A stretch of 64,000 nt of DNA from Gerris lacustris (GCA_951217055.1 OX578277.1:13936218-14000217); one strand, 5' to 3'; positions 11,576 through 54,277 are shown, counted from the first letter of the stretch. Program-made: numbers and translations. The notes: a model not told the origin generated them from the sequence alone.

Positions 11576-11749
11576 ACCTTATGAAACCTTAATATTATTT
11601 GTCGTAAAGCCAGCGATATCTCTGTATTCTTATCTAATCTTAAATCTATCCTTACCTGTTTTTCTTCTTCTCATTAATGATAAATTCACTCAATTATTTT
11701 TTTCCTTACTCCCTAAGGATTAATGTAATTTTTCATTTTATAATATAGC

Positions 11750-12060
11750 TGTAAATAAATTCATGTTTATGCGCATGTGGAAGAAAAACAAATGGGCGCA
11801 TAAGGTTGAAACTTATGTGGGACCGGCAATGGGCTAAATATGACCTACAATCCAAATTTCAATAAAATCGGACGAGTAGATTTTTAGATAATGTTGGTTC
11901 ACAAAAATTGAGCGACAGACTGATAGACAGACACGGAACCAAAAATGTTCCTTCCTTTGATGTCTGAAACGGAGTTCTGTCTTGGAATTTTTGAAATAGG
12001 AGACCTAAAAATGTTTCGTTCTTCAGAACGATCATAGCAAAATAAAAATAAAGTTATTTG
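11750..12060. repeat. Dispersed family D, copy 1
   Basis: Shares ATATGACCTAC, ATAATGTTGGTTC, GTCTGAAACGGA, TTTTGAAAT.GGAGAC with 24265-24480 and ends TTCTTCAGAACGATCA, also seen at 25468. Function unknown. Confidence 0.55.
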
Positions 12061-12255
12061 AGTTGGAAATTATCCGATTTTTCTTTATAAATTGTAAAAT
12101 ATTTGCAATAGTGGCACTTGTCAATTTTGGGGGGTTAAGAACAATATTTTTGAAAAACCTACAAATAAGAAACATTTTCCTTTGAGTTGCTTTATATTGG
12201 GAGATCAGCTGTATATATTTATAATATTAATATTTGATATTTCTTTGTGTTTCAG

Positions 12256-42488
<30,233 letters not shown>

Positions 42489-42820
42489 ATCATACAAATA
42501 TAAAAAAAAACCTTCCTATCTCGGATTCAAACCTGCAACCTTCGTATTATCAATTCTTTATTAAAAAATGTAACTTTAAATAAAAACAAAACTTCTTAGT
42601 ATGTTAAGGTCCAATAAGCATCGTCTTTAAACAAAAATAAAATATGCTGAAATGTGGATCCAATAGTTTGTATAGATAAATTAGAGAGAAAAATTATTTA
42701 TTCCCTTTGAAAAAATTTAAAAAAATATAATAAAAAAATAATAAAAAATATATAATAATACATGGATAATCTTAGTGGCTGTTCAAAAGAATTTTATTTT
42801 TATTTTTTTTTTTAAATAAA
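42489..42820 (+). promoter_or_regulatory. Probable PDE9 3' UTR with poly(A) signals
   Basis: AT-rich sequence after the stop. AATAAA hexamers lie at 42579-42584, 42636-42641 and 42815-42820. The true cleavage site cannot be chosen from sequence alone. Confidence 0.5.
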
Positions 42821-43033
42821 GATATTTATTTATTTTAAAAGAATAATAGTTATGTGATATAGTGTTCAAAATAGGTCTTCAGGAGGAGACCCCATTAGAG
42901 AGTTTTAAATCCTGATATTTCTGCAAGGGAGTTGCTCGAAATGAGGATTGTGATTTGAAATGTTTCTGACATGATCTCCTCGGAAAAAATTAGATTTATT
43001 ATACTCTGGCAAAAGAAACTGAAGCGATAATAA
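42821..43033. other. Downstream flank of PDE9
   Basis: No feature recognised. Confidence 0.35.
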
Positions 43034-43451
43034 AAGCCGGGTTTACACGGGTAGAGTAAACAGGAGAGTAGAGTAGCGAGTAGAGTGTACTTAACTTCCT
43101 ACTCTACCAATTTTGATTTTGGAGCGTTTACACATAAGCTAGTAGTAAGTATAGTAAAAAAAAATACAGAAACGGTTGCACAACAATGTATAAACTGAAA
43201 CTAAACTCTACTTGCTACTTGCTATTGAAAACGTTTACACGGGTAGAGTGGCGAAGCTAGTAGAGTGGGAGCTGTGGAGGGGGAAGTAGAGTAGAGTCCA
43301 CTTTACTGCATGCGGTATAGTACTCTACTCTACCAGCTACTCTACTCGCCACTCTACTCTACGGAGCGTTTTTTCGGGTTTCTACGGTACGGTAGAGTTA
43401 CTCTACTCGCTACTTTACTCTCCTATTTACTCTACCCGTGTAAACCCGGCT
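43034..43451. mobile_element. MITE with GCCGGGTTTACACGGG ends
   Basis: Left AGCCGGGTTTACACGGGTAG..AGTAAA and the reverse complement at the right end, with arms of about 60 bp. Inside, TAGAGT/ACTCTA words recur dozens of times in both orientations. About 418 bp. The end design (GGG..TACAC) resembles the element at 15630; a clear target duplication was not found. Confidence 0.7.
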
Positions 43452-43602
43452 CTACACACTATACGTTTTACAGTTTAGTGTCGCTGGATAAGCCAAAATT
43501 GATGGTGCGTCCATACTATATAACGAGCTATACAGTGAGCCATACATAGGGTGGTCATAAAAAGTTTTAAAGTTTTGTCCAAAACGGGATATTGAAATGG
43601 GA

Positions 43603-43621
43603 GGGGGGGGGGGGGGGGGGG
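43603..43621. repeat. 19-G homopolymer
   Basis: Nineteen uninterrupted G within a GA-rich tract, the longest such run in the window. Confidence 0.95.
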
Positions 43622-44004
43622 TAGAGCTATTGCAGCCCCAGACAAAAGGGTATGGGCAAATTTTGGAAAATTTAAGAAAAAATATGTATTCTTTAGATAA
43701 CATTTTCCCTTTTATTTAAAAACCTTATTACATTTTAATAGTGCTATTTGAAATATTATAAAGTAGTAGACCACTTTATAATAGGACAGTAACCTGATTG
43801 GAATCTTTAATAGCACACAACAACAGGTCTGAAGATGTCCCTCGTGGTTTGAAATATAGCCATAATTAATAAAGTAGTCTTCAACACTTTTTTTGACACC
43901 TCCTTTAACCCAACACTTACAAAAGTGTTAATTTGAGTTCAGAATAATTTTTAAGAAACAGTTTCATGATTTTAATCAATTACTAAATTTTATGTCCTGT
44001 CCAT
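43622..44004. other. No gene seen
   Basis: GGTCTGAAGATGTCCCTCGT then TTGAAATATAGCC at 43830-43870 resembles the end motif of the foldback element. Confidence 0.4.
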
Positions 44005-44282
44005 GAAGGGGAGCTAGCGTGGCCGTGTGGGTTAAACCACGTCTGCTCAGCCATCAATGGATCAGGAGGTCGGGGTTCAATCCCTCGCCGTGATACTCTG
44101 ATTTACAAGGCTCACTAATGATCACATCATACTCGCTTAGGCGGTACAATGTACAGAGGTATGATGGTGTGAAGTGGCTGGAACTCTCTACCACGGGGCT
44201 AGTAAAAAGGGCCCGAATGAAGGCCTAATTGCTAGGTTCCAACAAGTGGTTCGTCCTACCCGTACCTTACTACTACTACTTA
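44005..44282 (+). repeat. tRNA-derived SINE, full-length-looking
   Basis: Head GAGCTAGCGTGGCCGTGTGG to CGGGGTTCAATCCCTCGCC, then GATACTCTGA..ACTCGCTTAGGCGGTACAAT, CCACGGGGCTAGTAAAAAGG, AACAAGTGGTTCGTCCTACC and a (TAC)n tail. The same body occurs at 52903-53380. Confidence 0.85.
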
Positions 44283-44289
44283 TGTCCAT

Positions 44290-46600
44290 GAAAACTCCTA
44301 AAATTGGTATTTTGATTAATAAACGTCTGACTGAAAAAAACTAATCAATAGCTTTGGTTTCCGAGGCCAGAATTTACTCTCGTCATGAGCAGCTCCCATG
44401 TGAATGATCCCTTAAATGGGTTCAAAATGTCAGGATTCATAAAAATCTACAATGAAGTCTCCACCGGAAGATCTATTAATTCTGTCTAATATATTTATGA
44501 AAGTAGATAATTGATAAGACGTATGTATGTCTGTAGTCATTTCTATTTTGCTTCCAAGATTACACAAGGTAACGTAAGTACTGTGATCATTGTGAAGAAT
44601 TTAATATTAAAAAATGTCCTAGATGTAAAAGCGTTTTAGATATCACAGAATATTTTTAGTCTCGAGTCTCAATGTTTAAATGTCTTAACATTTTGTGAAA
44701 CCGCACCAAATCTTCAATCTAATTATCCAATAAATAAATGAAAGATAAAATTAATTAAATTTAGATGGTTCATCAAACTTAGTCCATGTTGATTACAATC
44801 TTCTGAGCCTATTGCATCCTCTCTATGAACACAAACTTTTTTTTTGGAAAGAAGTTCCTTATGGCTTTTGGAGCCCGGGAGTGAATCCGAAAAAAACGAC
44901 CATCACAAAACTTACCAATGACAGTAACTTGAGTAAAAGTTGACCGATTTAGTTGAAATTCGGTACACATGTTAATTTTACCAATTGTCCAGGACGAGTC
45001 CGTTGGACAACGTTATCCGCCCAAGCGTTCTTGCACAACACTCGCATAAAACGTGAACTTAAAATGTAAAATTGGAATTTTATCATGGAAAAAAATGCTT
45101 ACTTCATCTATTCAATGATACAAACAACTTTTTAAAATAATCTTTTGTACCGACACCACGGTTTTACCGATATCTTACGTTATAACATAACTATTTTCAT
45201 AAAAATTCATACACATCATCTAAAGTACAATTGAAACAGGCATGTAAAATTTCAACCTAATACAAGCAGAAGTTTTTCTCTGGTAAAGTGATATATTTTC
45301 TAATATTTTAAATGGAGTAATATGCCGGCGGAGTCTGAGGGAACAATCGTGTTTTGTCACAACAACCATCTACTTTAACTATAAACTTATCATGATAAAC
45401 TTTTTTCTCAATATGCAATACATTACTTATTGCGAGACGCTCGCTTCAATGATAAAAAAAAATGATTTTCTTTTAATTTTGCCTTAACTCCGCTAAGTAC
45501 AAATACTTAGTTACTTTTAATTTGTCTCTTTAATGTGTAAGTAGTTAGTATCGTATAACTTAACAGTGTGATTTTATAATTTATATTTAATGAAAAGCGT
45601 AAGGAACTTCATTCCAACCGGGTGTCCCGTGACACGACACGTAATTTTTTATGTATCAACACCTACACCTTTACAAGTTCTAATCCGATTTTGAAGAAAT
45701 TTCAATGGTTTGTCAAAAGCAGTCCATAGATGGCCCCATGTTAATTTCAACATTCAGCACATTTTAAATAGAAAAAGGTCCAAACGACCAAAATATTAAT
45801 TCCAAGTGGATTCACAAATACTCATGTGACTATTTGTCCGATGACAGGGCATAAAAAAGCTAAATGCCACACTAATTCGCAGACTTTTTTAAATGTATTT
45901 TTAAATTTCCCATAATCTCATTTTGAGTCCTACTTGACCTAATGTCTAAAAAGCTAAAACAAATCTACAGTTTTTGAGGAATAAGTGTTTTTTTTTTATA
46001 GCATGGGAAAATCGAAAAATTGGGGTTCATAGCCAATGAGTTGGTCTTGATTTTGAATTCTAGAAAGTCGGGCCAACTAGAAAAACAAAAATTTCACTAT
46101 TAGAGTGGCGTAGCACTTAAGGTAATCACCTAGTGCTATTATATTTTTTCCTCGGTTAGGTTAGCCAACCTGATGTCAATAATAAACACTCATTCCACAA
46201 AAACTGTAGATCTGTTTCACAGAAAAATTAGACCTATTTAACACTTATGATCACATCTACAGCTGCGGAAAAAAAACGAAAAAAAAATGTATGATCAAAT
46301 CTGCCAAATTATTATTAACTAGTTTCCTTTTTGCTACTAAGATTAACCATTCTTTTATTTATTTATAAAAAAATATAGTGATTTTTCACCCATTATTATA
46401 GCCAATGCCATAATACAATCTCTTCCATTTCTTCTTCCAAAATTTATAAAAGTTATAAATGTAGATAGAAAATTTTTATTTATATAAATATTGACCAAAT
46501 GTTTAAATAAACAAAAAATAATAATAATAATGATGGGTTAGGGAGAAAAAAATCAGGCAGTGCTAAAAATCAATGATTTTTGTTCAATAAGATTTTGTGT
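44290..46600. other. No gene; one shared block
   Basis: Mostly AT-rich. 45985-46090 (GGGAAAATCGAAAAATTGGG.., AGTCGGGCCAACTAG) is the inverse of 51140-51220. No protein or RNA gene supported. Confidence 0.4.
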
Positions 46601-46793
46601 ACTTACTCAGTGATGAATAAACACTCAAAGAGTAAACTAAGTTAGTTGTTTCTACTGAGATCTTTGTAGAACTTACTCATAGTGAATAAACACTCAAAGA
46701 GTAAACTAAGTTAGTTGTTTCTACTGAGATCTTTGTAGAACTTACTCATAGTGAATAAACACTCAAAGAGTAAACTAAGTTAGTTATTGCTGA
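46601..46793. repeat. 69-bp tandem repeat, 2.8 copies
   Basis: Unit CTTACTCATAGTGAATAAAC..GAGTAAACTAAGTTAGTTGT..TGAGATCTTTGTAGAA; copies almost identical, implying recent duplication. Confidence 0.95.
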
Positions 46794-47194
46794 AGTTCCC
46801 AGAGCTATAACAAGCATTACTCTAATATTTTCCAACTTAATCTCATGTATGATATCAACAAGTCTACAAAATTACCCTAATTTAAACATTTTCAAACATT
46901 TAAAAAAAATATATGGTGGCTCCTATACCGGTTTTCATTTAAGTACCTCTTTTAAAAGGAAAACACACAAGTTTTTCTTTTAGTTACTCACATATTCTTA
47001 TATATATATGTAATTAACAAATTAATTAAGTTTATTTATATGCGTATATATTTTTAATTATAATAATACATAAATGTATAGGTATAATAGTAATTATCGC
47101 ACTTAAATAATTGTACCATTTGACTCTTCCCGATTCCAGCCCTAAATTTTTTCCCAAACCAAACTATTACGCTTAACTATGTCTCTTAAAATAT

Positions 47195-47272
<78 letters not shown>

Positions 47273-47918
47273 AAAGTTTAAAAAAATCTATATGTTGTAT
47301 ATTTAATATAATAATAATTATGATTGTAAATTGATAAAATAAAATATTATTGAGATTTTTCTTTTTTTTATTAATTAATAATTGATGTGTGAAATATGTT
47401 CTTTTTTATTATTAAAAAATAAATAATTTACTTTCCAAAACAAAATAGGGGAAAATTAGAAATATCATTAAAAAAAATATAGTGTAATTAAGAAATTAAT
47501 GTCCTGATTACTGATTATGTATATTTATAACGCTGATTTAAAGAAAAAAAATAAATAATTGTTTATGTATAAAAATATTAATTGTGCAAATTCTAAAAAT
47601 TATTTTATTTTAAAAAGAATGGTAATCATTCAGGGAATAGTTCATTATTTAAGTGCTAGCATTGAAATTACCCTGAGGCAACAGCTTTAGTATCCACTTT
47701 CTTGTTTACCAAAACTAGTGACATATGAACAGATTTAATTGCTGCAAATGGTTCTTTATAAGTTAGAGATGTAAATGAGCGTCATTTCCTCTAATAATAA
47801 CCCTTTGAATCATTAAATCTAAACCTTTTGAACAAGACATCAGAGATTTTGTGAATACACTTTCATACCCATTACAGGGAACATTTTCAAGAGAGTTACT
47901 CGTGATAAGAGTAATTTG
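46794..47918. other. Very AT-rich, microsatellite at 47195-47268
   Basis: An (AT)n run of about 74 bp near 47195-47268. No gene. Confidence 0.6.
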
Positions 47919-48490
47919 CAGTGATTGAAACGTTCCCTTGTCCAGAGATTTCATCACTGGTCTTTCCCTTAGGAATGCCATGTAATTCGCTAATGATTGA
48001 ATCTTCCCTAGTCAAGATTTCACCACTGGTCATTTCCCTTGAGAATGATCAATGTAATTTGATAATGATTGAATCTTCCCTTGTCAATATTTCATCACTG
48101 GTCATTTCCCTTGAGAATGATCAATGTAATTTGATAGTTATTGAATCTTCCCTTGTCAATATTTCATCACTGGTCATTTCCCTTGAGAACGATCAATGTA
48201 ATTTGATAATGATTGAATCTTCCCTTGTCAATATTTCATCGCTGGTCATTTCCCTTGAGAATGATCCATGTAATTCGATAATGATTGAATCTTCCCTTGT
48301 CAAGATTTCATCACTTGTCATTTCCCTTGAGAATGATCCATGTAATTCGATAATGATTGAATCTTCCCTTGTCAATATTTCATCACTGGTCATTTCCCTT
48401 GAGAATGATCCATGTAATTCGATAATGATTGAATCTTCCCTTGTCAAGATTTCATCACTTGTCATTTCCCTTGAGAATGATCCTTGTAAT
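47919..48490. repeat. 72-bp minisatellite, about 8 copies
   Basis: Unit CTTGAGAATGATCCATGTAA, TTCGATAATGATTGAATCTT, CCCTTGTCAAGATTTCATCA, CTGGTCATTTCC. Period is a multiple of three, so frames stay open: plus 47921-48595 (24-residue repeats such as ISSLVISLENDPCN) and minus 48570-48193 (repeats such as GSFSREMTSDEILTRED). On the minus side, copies left of 48193 carry TGA where others have GGA. Confidence 0.95.
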
Positions 48491-48590
48491 GGACTCGAGA
48501 AGTCAGGATGCACAAAATCTCCGACACTGGTCTCTCCTCCGAAAAATCTAGATTTAATAGATTCTGCCACAGAAACCTACATTATAGAAT
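48193..48590 (-). CDS. Possible repeat-encoded exon, function unknown
   Basis: The minus strand begins MAESIKSRFFGGETSVGDFV, then HPDFSSPLQ before four 24-residue charged repeats. The non-repetitive lead and hydrophilic composition look more protein-like than the plus-strand frame. An AG|G junction at about 48590 could be an acceptor. No known domain. It could equally be a chance reading of the minisatellite. Confidence 0.25.
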
Positions 48591-48640
48591 ATTGAAACAG
48601 TGCCTGCAAATTAACTATCCTAAATTAATTTTTTTTTCTA

Positions 48641-49034
48641 TACCGGGTGACTGGCGATATAAGTGAGAAAATTAAGTAGGTTGATCAACACCTTAGGGGC
48701 TCCAAAAAACGCTATATATACCATGGGTCAAATCTTAACCGTTTTCTCGCAAGGTCAAATTTTAGGATTTTTTTGAGATTGCATACCTTTGCTCATAAGA
48801 ACACTGATTGCTCCAAAAGTATAAAAGCTAGAACAACATTTTTGGTATATTTGTAAAGCTGACAAAATTTCCAACAAGAAAAGAGTAAATTTAATTTTCA
48901 TGCCCTCAAATTACATGACAAAAAATGTATGCAAATTTTATTTTAAGAAAAAAAATTAAAAAATCAATTGTTTTGTGCTTCCATAACTTGATAACCTACC
49001 TCATTTTTTCACATATATCGCCAGCCACCCTGTA
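48641..49034. mobile_element. 394-bp mariner-type MITE with TA duplication
   Basis: Left TACCGGGTGACTGGCGATAT, right reversed TACAGGGTGGCTGGCGATAT, each flanked by TA (48639-48640, 49035-49036). TACAGGGTG-like ends with TA duplication are typical of Tc1/mariner-derived MITEs. No coding capacity. Confidence 0.8.
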
Positions 49035-49139
49035 TATTAATAAATAATCTAAGGTCCAACAGCCTGTGAAGGGCCCAAAGACTATCGTAGGGCCTACCAA
49101 TTGTTATATACAATTACATATATGTATATTACACATATA

Positions 49140-49420
49140 ATGGATGACACGGGGTTGGAATGTCAATCCATCAGCTGTTTAAACTGTATAATTACTTTAC
49201 ATAAGTAGCTACCCATTCATATCAACAGAACGCAGAGTGTGGTCACTCCATCAGCTGTATAAACCGTCTAATTACTTTACATAATATGTAGCTACCCATT
49301 CACATCACCATGCTAAGTGAACACAGAGTGTGGATACTCTATTGAGAGTTGTTAGGAGTCAAACCCCTGATCTTCTGCATGATCAGCACATATGAGGCAA
49401 TGAGCTACTGAGGACCCTTC
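49140..49420 (-). repeat. tRNA-derived SINE (inverted), internal duplication
   Basis: Minus-strand head GGTCCTCAGTAGCTCATTGC to CAGGGGTTTGACTCC (49340-49415). The body has two copies of GTAAAGTAATTA.AC.GTTTA.ACAGCTGATGGA, about 75 bp apart. Related to 51290-51480. Confidence 0.6.
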
Positions 49421-50094
49421 TTCTAAACATTGGGCATATCGTCTTTCTGTAGAAAAAATACCTCCTATGTGTTTCAGAGTTTCAGTGAAAATAAAGTTTT
49501 GTATCATTCTTTTTAAACATCCCCACTTTTAGATCTCACTCTCAAAGATTGGTGTACTTGATCAGGTGCAATTTGGCAATCATATTTGTATTTATTTATT
49601 TATTTTATTAAAATAAAAAAAGAAATTATCACCAAAGAAACTTTCTTTAAGCTTTTCTATAAAATTTCAACTTTACACATAGGAGATATTTTCCCACACG
49701 TGACAATATGTAAATAGGCTTTTTATGGGTATTGGTATGCTATGATTAAATATGAAAGGCCGTGTGAAATGTTACAATAAAACAAATATTTAAAAGTAGA
49801 ATTAGGGTTTTAATAATTTATGCGTAATGTATAACAACAAAATCATAAGTTCTATTTGTCAAAAGTATTTCTGTCATTTTTAATGTTTGACCTGATGTAA
49901 TATAATACATTTTTTATAATGATTACAATGTGGATATTGACTGTGAATGAAATAAAATTTGAGGATAACGAGGATATAAGATTTATCAACATTTCGGAAA
50001 ATATATTTTCATAAATTTGTCTGATACAAGTTGTATTAAACTTTCTCATATTTCAGTACATAATTACTTGGTTCAGAGTTTTCTGTGTTAGGTG
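49421..50094. other. No gene seen
   Basis: AT-rich, nothing recognised. Confidence 0.4.
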
Positions 50095-50670
50095 TTTCAA
50101 GTTTTTGGTGATTACATTTTATCAAAGTTTACTCCTCGGTGGAGAATAAATCCTGACCTCTCACCCTTTGAGTTTATAGCTATTTTCTGAAAGAACTAGA
50201 TTTTCCCAGGAAATTTTTATGGTTAGATTTATAATTAAATGAACTATGTACATTTTAGATATTTATTCATAATAAGAAAGTTTTTGAGATAAAATATTTT
50301 TACATTAGTTTTCAGTTTTAGGAGTCAGAACCTCCAAATTTAGAGCTCAAATTAATTTCTTGATCTCAACTTCGGAAATGATTTTTCCTGAACATTTAAG
50401 TTTTTTTTTTTTTTTTACGTAGAGCCCAAACTCATGGTTAGATTTCGATATATCGAAATAATATTTAATATCATGATAATAGTAAATTAATATTTAAAAC
50501 ATAAAGTGTATATTATAGGGGCTTCTATGCATCTGCACAGGTGACAGACATTTTTTAAAAACAATTTTTTTTTAACTCAGGGACTTAAAAATGAATAAAT
50601 TTATCGAAATACAAATTTTTGCGCCATCGCAATACTTTCTCTCTACTATAGAAGGATATGTAGAAAGTAA
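50095..50670 (+). repeat. Family A copy with internal insertion
   Basis: Follows the block order of 30728-31335. About 110 bp of foreign sequence (50410-50525, including TTTCGATATATCGAAATAAT) interrupts it. Ends GCGCCATCGCAATACTTTC and AGAAAGTAAAAAAGG. Confidence 0.7.
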
Positions 50671-50939
50671 AAAAAGGTAACTATGTAAAATTTAGAAAAG
50701 TATTAAGTGCATGAAATGATAAGATAACAGCAGAGAGGAGACAGTGCAAACAAGTATGACCAAACACAACAGTTCAAATTTTGTGTAAATAAGTAGGATA
50801 AACAACAGTAAGTATGCATAGTAATGAGTTAATAGTTTATAACTAAGATAAGATAACACATTAAGAAACATATTATAGCATTCAAATTACAATGTGATGT
50901 TTCATTGGTAAATTAATATTTAAAACAGAAAGTTTATAT

Positions 50940-51480
50940 TATAGGGGCCTCAGTAGCTCAGAGCATTTTGCTTTTATATCAATAAAGTTAACACCATTGT
51001 GCGAGATGAACTTGGATGAGTGACCACAGATCTACAGTATGCGCGTTATTAGTTGTGACTTTTAACACTCAGATTGGCCAACCTATAAGAGGAAAAGAAT
51101 GAAGCCACTAGGCCTGTGGGAGGGGTGGGGCCAGAGACATTATTGTTTTCCTAGTTGGCCCGACCTTCTAGGATTCAAAATTCTGACCTCTGCGGGGTTT
51201 TCCCGCATTTTAAACAATCACAACTTATAATGCGCAAACTGAAGGTTCAATTTATTGACCAGGGGCGGGGGCCCCTGCGAGTGGGTGTCTATTAGCGAGT
51301 GGGGACTCGGTGTTAGGAATCAAACTCCCACTCACCCAGCATCACCGTATAAATGAGTAGCTACTTATGTGAAGTAGCAATTCTTAATGCCAATTGTTAG
51401 GTTTAAACAACTGATGGAGTGATAAACTAACGCATGTCATCCCTTTGGCAAGCCTAGGCCTTCCATGGGCTGTCCCCCAT
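50940..51480. repeat. SINE-like cluster, degraded
   Basis: GGGGCCTCAGTAGCTCAGAG at 50941 is an A-box-like start on the plus strand. 51140-51220 shares a block with 45985-46090 (inverted). 51290-51480 repeats the body of the SINE at 49140 (AGTAGCTACTTATGT, CAACTGATGGAGTGA). Borders unclear. Confidence 0.45.
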
Positions 51481-51545
51481 TGAGTTATTTATCTAAATGT
51501 ATAAAGTAATAAGTCCGACAACAACATGAAAACAATAAATAAATA

Positions 51546-52553
51546 CAGTAAAACCTGCTAAAGTGACCACCAGTTAATGTGACCACTTTTTCATGGTCCC
51601 TTCAGAAATTCAATACTTCCTGTACATGTTCTTCTGCTTATTGTGATCATCTGCCTGTTTTGACCAGTGACCACCTTATTCTGGTCCCTTGAAGGAAACT
51701 TATTTTGGTTAGAGTGACCAAAGTAAAACAAATAACAGTACATAATTTCTCTGTATTTCTTTCTTTTTTACTTCATCCAAATTTCTTTGGAATATCTCCT
51801 CCTTTTCTATTAGCAAATTTTATTTCTTGCACAGTTGTTAGTTTGATTTAGAAGGGGAAAGGTGTTGTTTTTATTTTTTTATTTTCGTGTTTTTATGTGC
51901 ACTGTGTATTTTGTGCTGAAATTACCTCAAACATTTTTTAGATTTTACAATCAAACGTAAGTAAAATACATGTTTGTTTTTTTCAACTTTTACAAAACAA
52001 TGTTTCACCTCGTTTTTGCCTACATTGTAAAAAATTATTTACTAATTGTGTCTCTTTTCTATAAACGTTCCTTTTTCGCCCTTCATGTGTGTAACAACCC
52101 CAAATTTGGGGGCGCTACCCCCTAAAAACTGTGAAAAAACGTAAAAAAATTATTTCTCAATAACGGTTCCGAGGATTTTGATTAAAATTCTAAAATGTAG
52201 TCCATAAATACGAATCTATCGATATAAGCCGTTTCCCCGGGAGAAATCTAGTTCCTGAGAAAATAGCTTTAAATGCGGACGGAGAAAGGCCGAGTTCGAT
52301 TCCCCGCCGAGGAGAAGTTATTTTTATGATAAATTTTGATGGAACGTTCAATTATAATAAAATGTACTAACAAAAACACGAAAAATAATAGATAAAACAC
52401 TGAGCTAAGTAATTTGAACTCGTATATGAGAATTTTGTCTGAGTTGTCTCGGACCGATTTTTCTTTTAACTCATTTTGGGTATGTTGACCACCTGCCTAT
52501 GGTGACCACTTTTGGTCGGTCCCTTCGGTGGTCACTTTATCCAGGTTTTACTG
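51546..52553. mobile_element. pogo-like non-autonomous element with TA duplication
   Basis: Left CAGTAAAACCTGCTAAAGTG, right reversed CAGTAAAACCTGGATAAAGT, with TA outside both ends (51544-51545, 52554-52555). CAGTAAAACC ends are typical of pogo/Tigger-type elements. No transposase recognised. A family A copy is nested inside. Confidence 0.8.
52090..52480 (-). repeat. Family A copy nested in the pogo-like element
   Basis: Reverse order of 30728-31090: AATTTGGGGGCGCTACCCCC, ACGGTTCCGAGGATTTTGAT, GTTCGATTCCCCGCC, GAACTCGTATATGAG, GTCTCGGACCGATTTTTC. Truncated at the left. Confidence 0.75.
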
Positions 52554-52902
52554 TATTTACAAATTGAAAGTAGTTAAATAAATACGTATGGGTGGATGTA
52601 TTGGTAATATTGTGATCAGGCCTTTCATGGGTTGTTCCATAGCGGTATTTATCAACCACCTGCAAAATTCGATACGATAAGCAAGCAGGATCATTTTCCT
52701 CCAAACCATATACAGCTGTGAAATAATAGGGATAGGGGTGCAATCCGTCCTTATTTAAAGTAACACTCCGCGATATTTTTTTTTTATGCGTGTGACGGTT
52801 GGGTCGGTAGTCGATAGGTTGAAAAAGGGCAAGAGCCTGCATTCGCAAATGAGAAGATCTCTTTGAGCACACAATTTAAAACATAAACTTTGATCTTAAC
52901 TT

Positions 52903-53380
52903 AAGGGAGCCAGGGTAGCCGAGCGTGTTAGGGAGCTCGCTCAACTATCAATAAGTCGAGGCAACTCGAGGTCGTGGGTTCGATCCCGTGCCATGATACT
53001 CTGAATTGCATCAATGAATAGCGGACGGTGCAGGGCGAGGGACACCCTTTATGGAGACTCTTCCCCCACTCTTTGGTGTGGGCCGATCCGTGTCATGACG
53101 ATGTAATTTGTATCTACGGTTCGAGGACAGAGCAGGGCGAAGGACACCCTTTATGGGGACTCTTCCTCCACGCTTTGACGCACGCTTATATAGCTTACTA
53201 ATGACCACACCATACTCGCTTCGGCGGTACAATGTAAATGTATGAGTTGTGAAGTAGCTGGAACTCTCCACCACGGGGCGTAAAAAGGGCCTAAGTGATG
53301 GCCTAATTGCAAGGTTCGAACAAGTGGTTCGTCCTACCCGTTCTAGTAGGAAGTACTAGACTACTACTACTACTACTTGA
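52903..53380 (+). repeat. tRNA-derived SINE with internal insertion
   Basis: Head GGGAGCCAGGGTAGCCGAGC to GGGTTCGATCCCGTGCC; body and tail as at 44005, ending in a (TAC)n run. About 165 bp (53015-53180) are inserted, containing GCAGGGCGA.GGACACCCTTT twice about 90 bp apart. Confidence 0.85.
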
Positions 53381-54277
53381 TCTTAACTTTTCGTATCCGA
53401 GAGTGTTTTTTTTCGAATTTATAATATAAATGTCTTAATCTAATTGTTCGTATCCAAAAGTGGTTTTCTATTGAAATGTGTTATTAAATAAATTTCCATT
53501 TGAAAAAATTGGTGTGGATTTTCCAAGCATTTTGGTGCGTACCGCACCTGCTAAAACTTTTGTAGGTGACTTTTTTTGCATTCAAACTTGAATTTCTCCA
53601 TGAAATCGATACGGAATCGCTATGTTATTTATACCATTCGAAAGAGTATTAGATGAGGAAGTTTTTGTGAGATTTGACAGTCTTCAAGAGTTTTTCTAGG
53701 AAAATAGTGAGCGTTCAAAGAATTTCAGAAATATTATTTTTTATAATAATTTATAAACACTTGAACTGTTATTTCGGTGTTTAGTTGATCGAAAATAAAA
53801 ATGCTCTAGTTTTATAGGAAATTTCACGCTGATTTTGAAAATATGGTCAAAAAATAAAAAATATTGAGTTGGAGAGGGGAAATTGCGGTTTTATAAGCAA
53901 AAAACGTGTTTTTAAAAAAGAAACTTCAAAAAATCATATTTTGGCAACAGATTGAGATAGAAAAGTGCGTTTGGTGGCGTTTTGCTCCATTTTGAATCTA
54001 GTTTTACCCAAAACTAGTTTAGGTCGGTAACACCCTGTATTATAAAATCATTAATTCTTATATTCTGGACTAAGGTTCAAGCCTGAGCAGATTATATTTT
54101 ATTAAAATTATTAATTTTATCTGAATGTCATGTGTTACCACTCAATCTTGACTGATACTTCAGTAAAAATCCTTACTTATTTTTAATACATCTAAGAATT
54201 GGGAAAAAATCGGAAGTTTTTCCGCATTCATCGTGTCAATATTTAACTTTTACGTTCTTTACTTTTGTTAACTTTTA
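53381..54277. other. No gene; mariner-type end at ~54040
   Basis: GGTCGGTAACACCCTGTATTA at 54025-54045 looks like the right end of a mariner-type MITE; the left end was not found. Confidence 0.4.

Noticed and set aside
53011..53274. 87-codon minus-strand ORF
   Set aside because: Lies within a SINE and its internal duplicated insertion.
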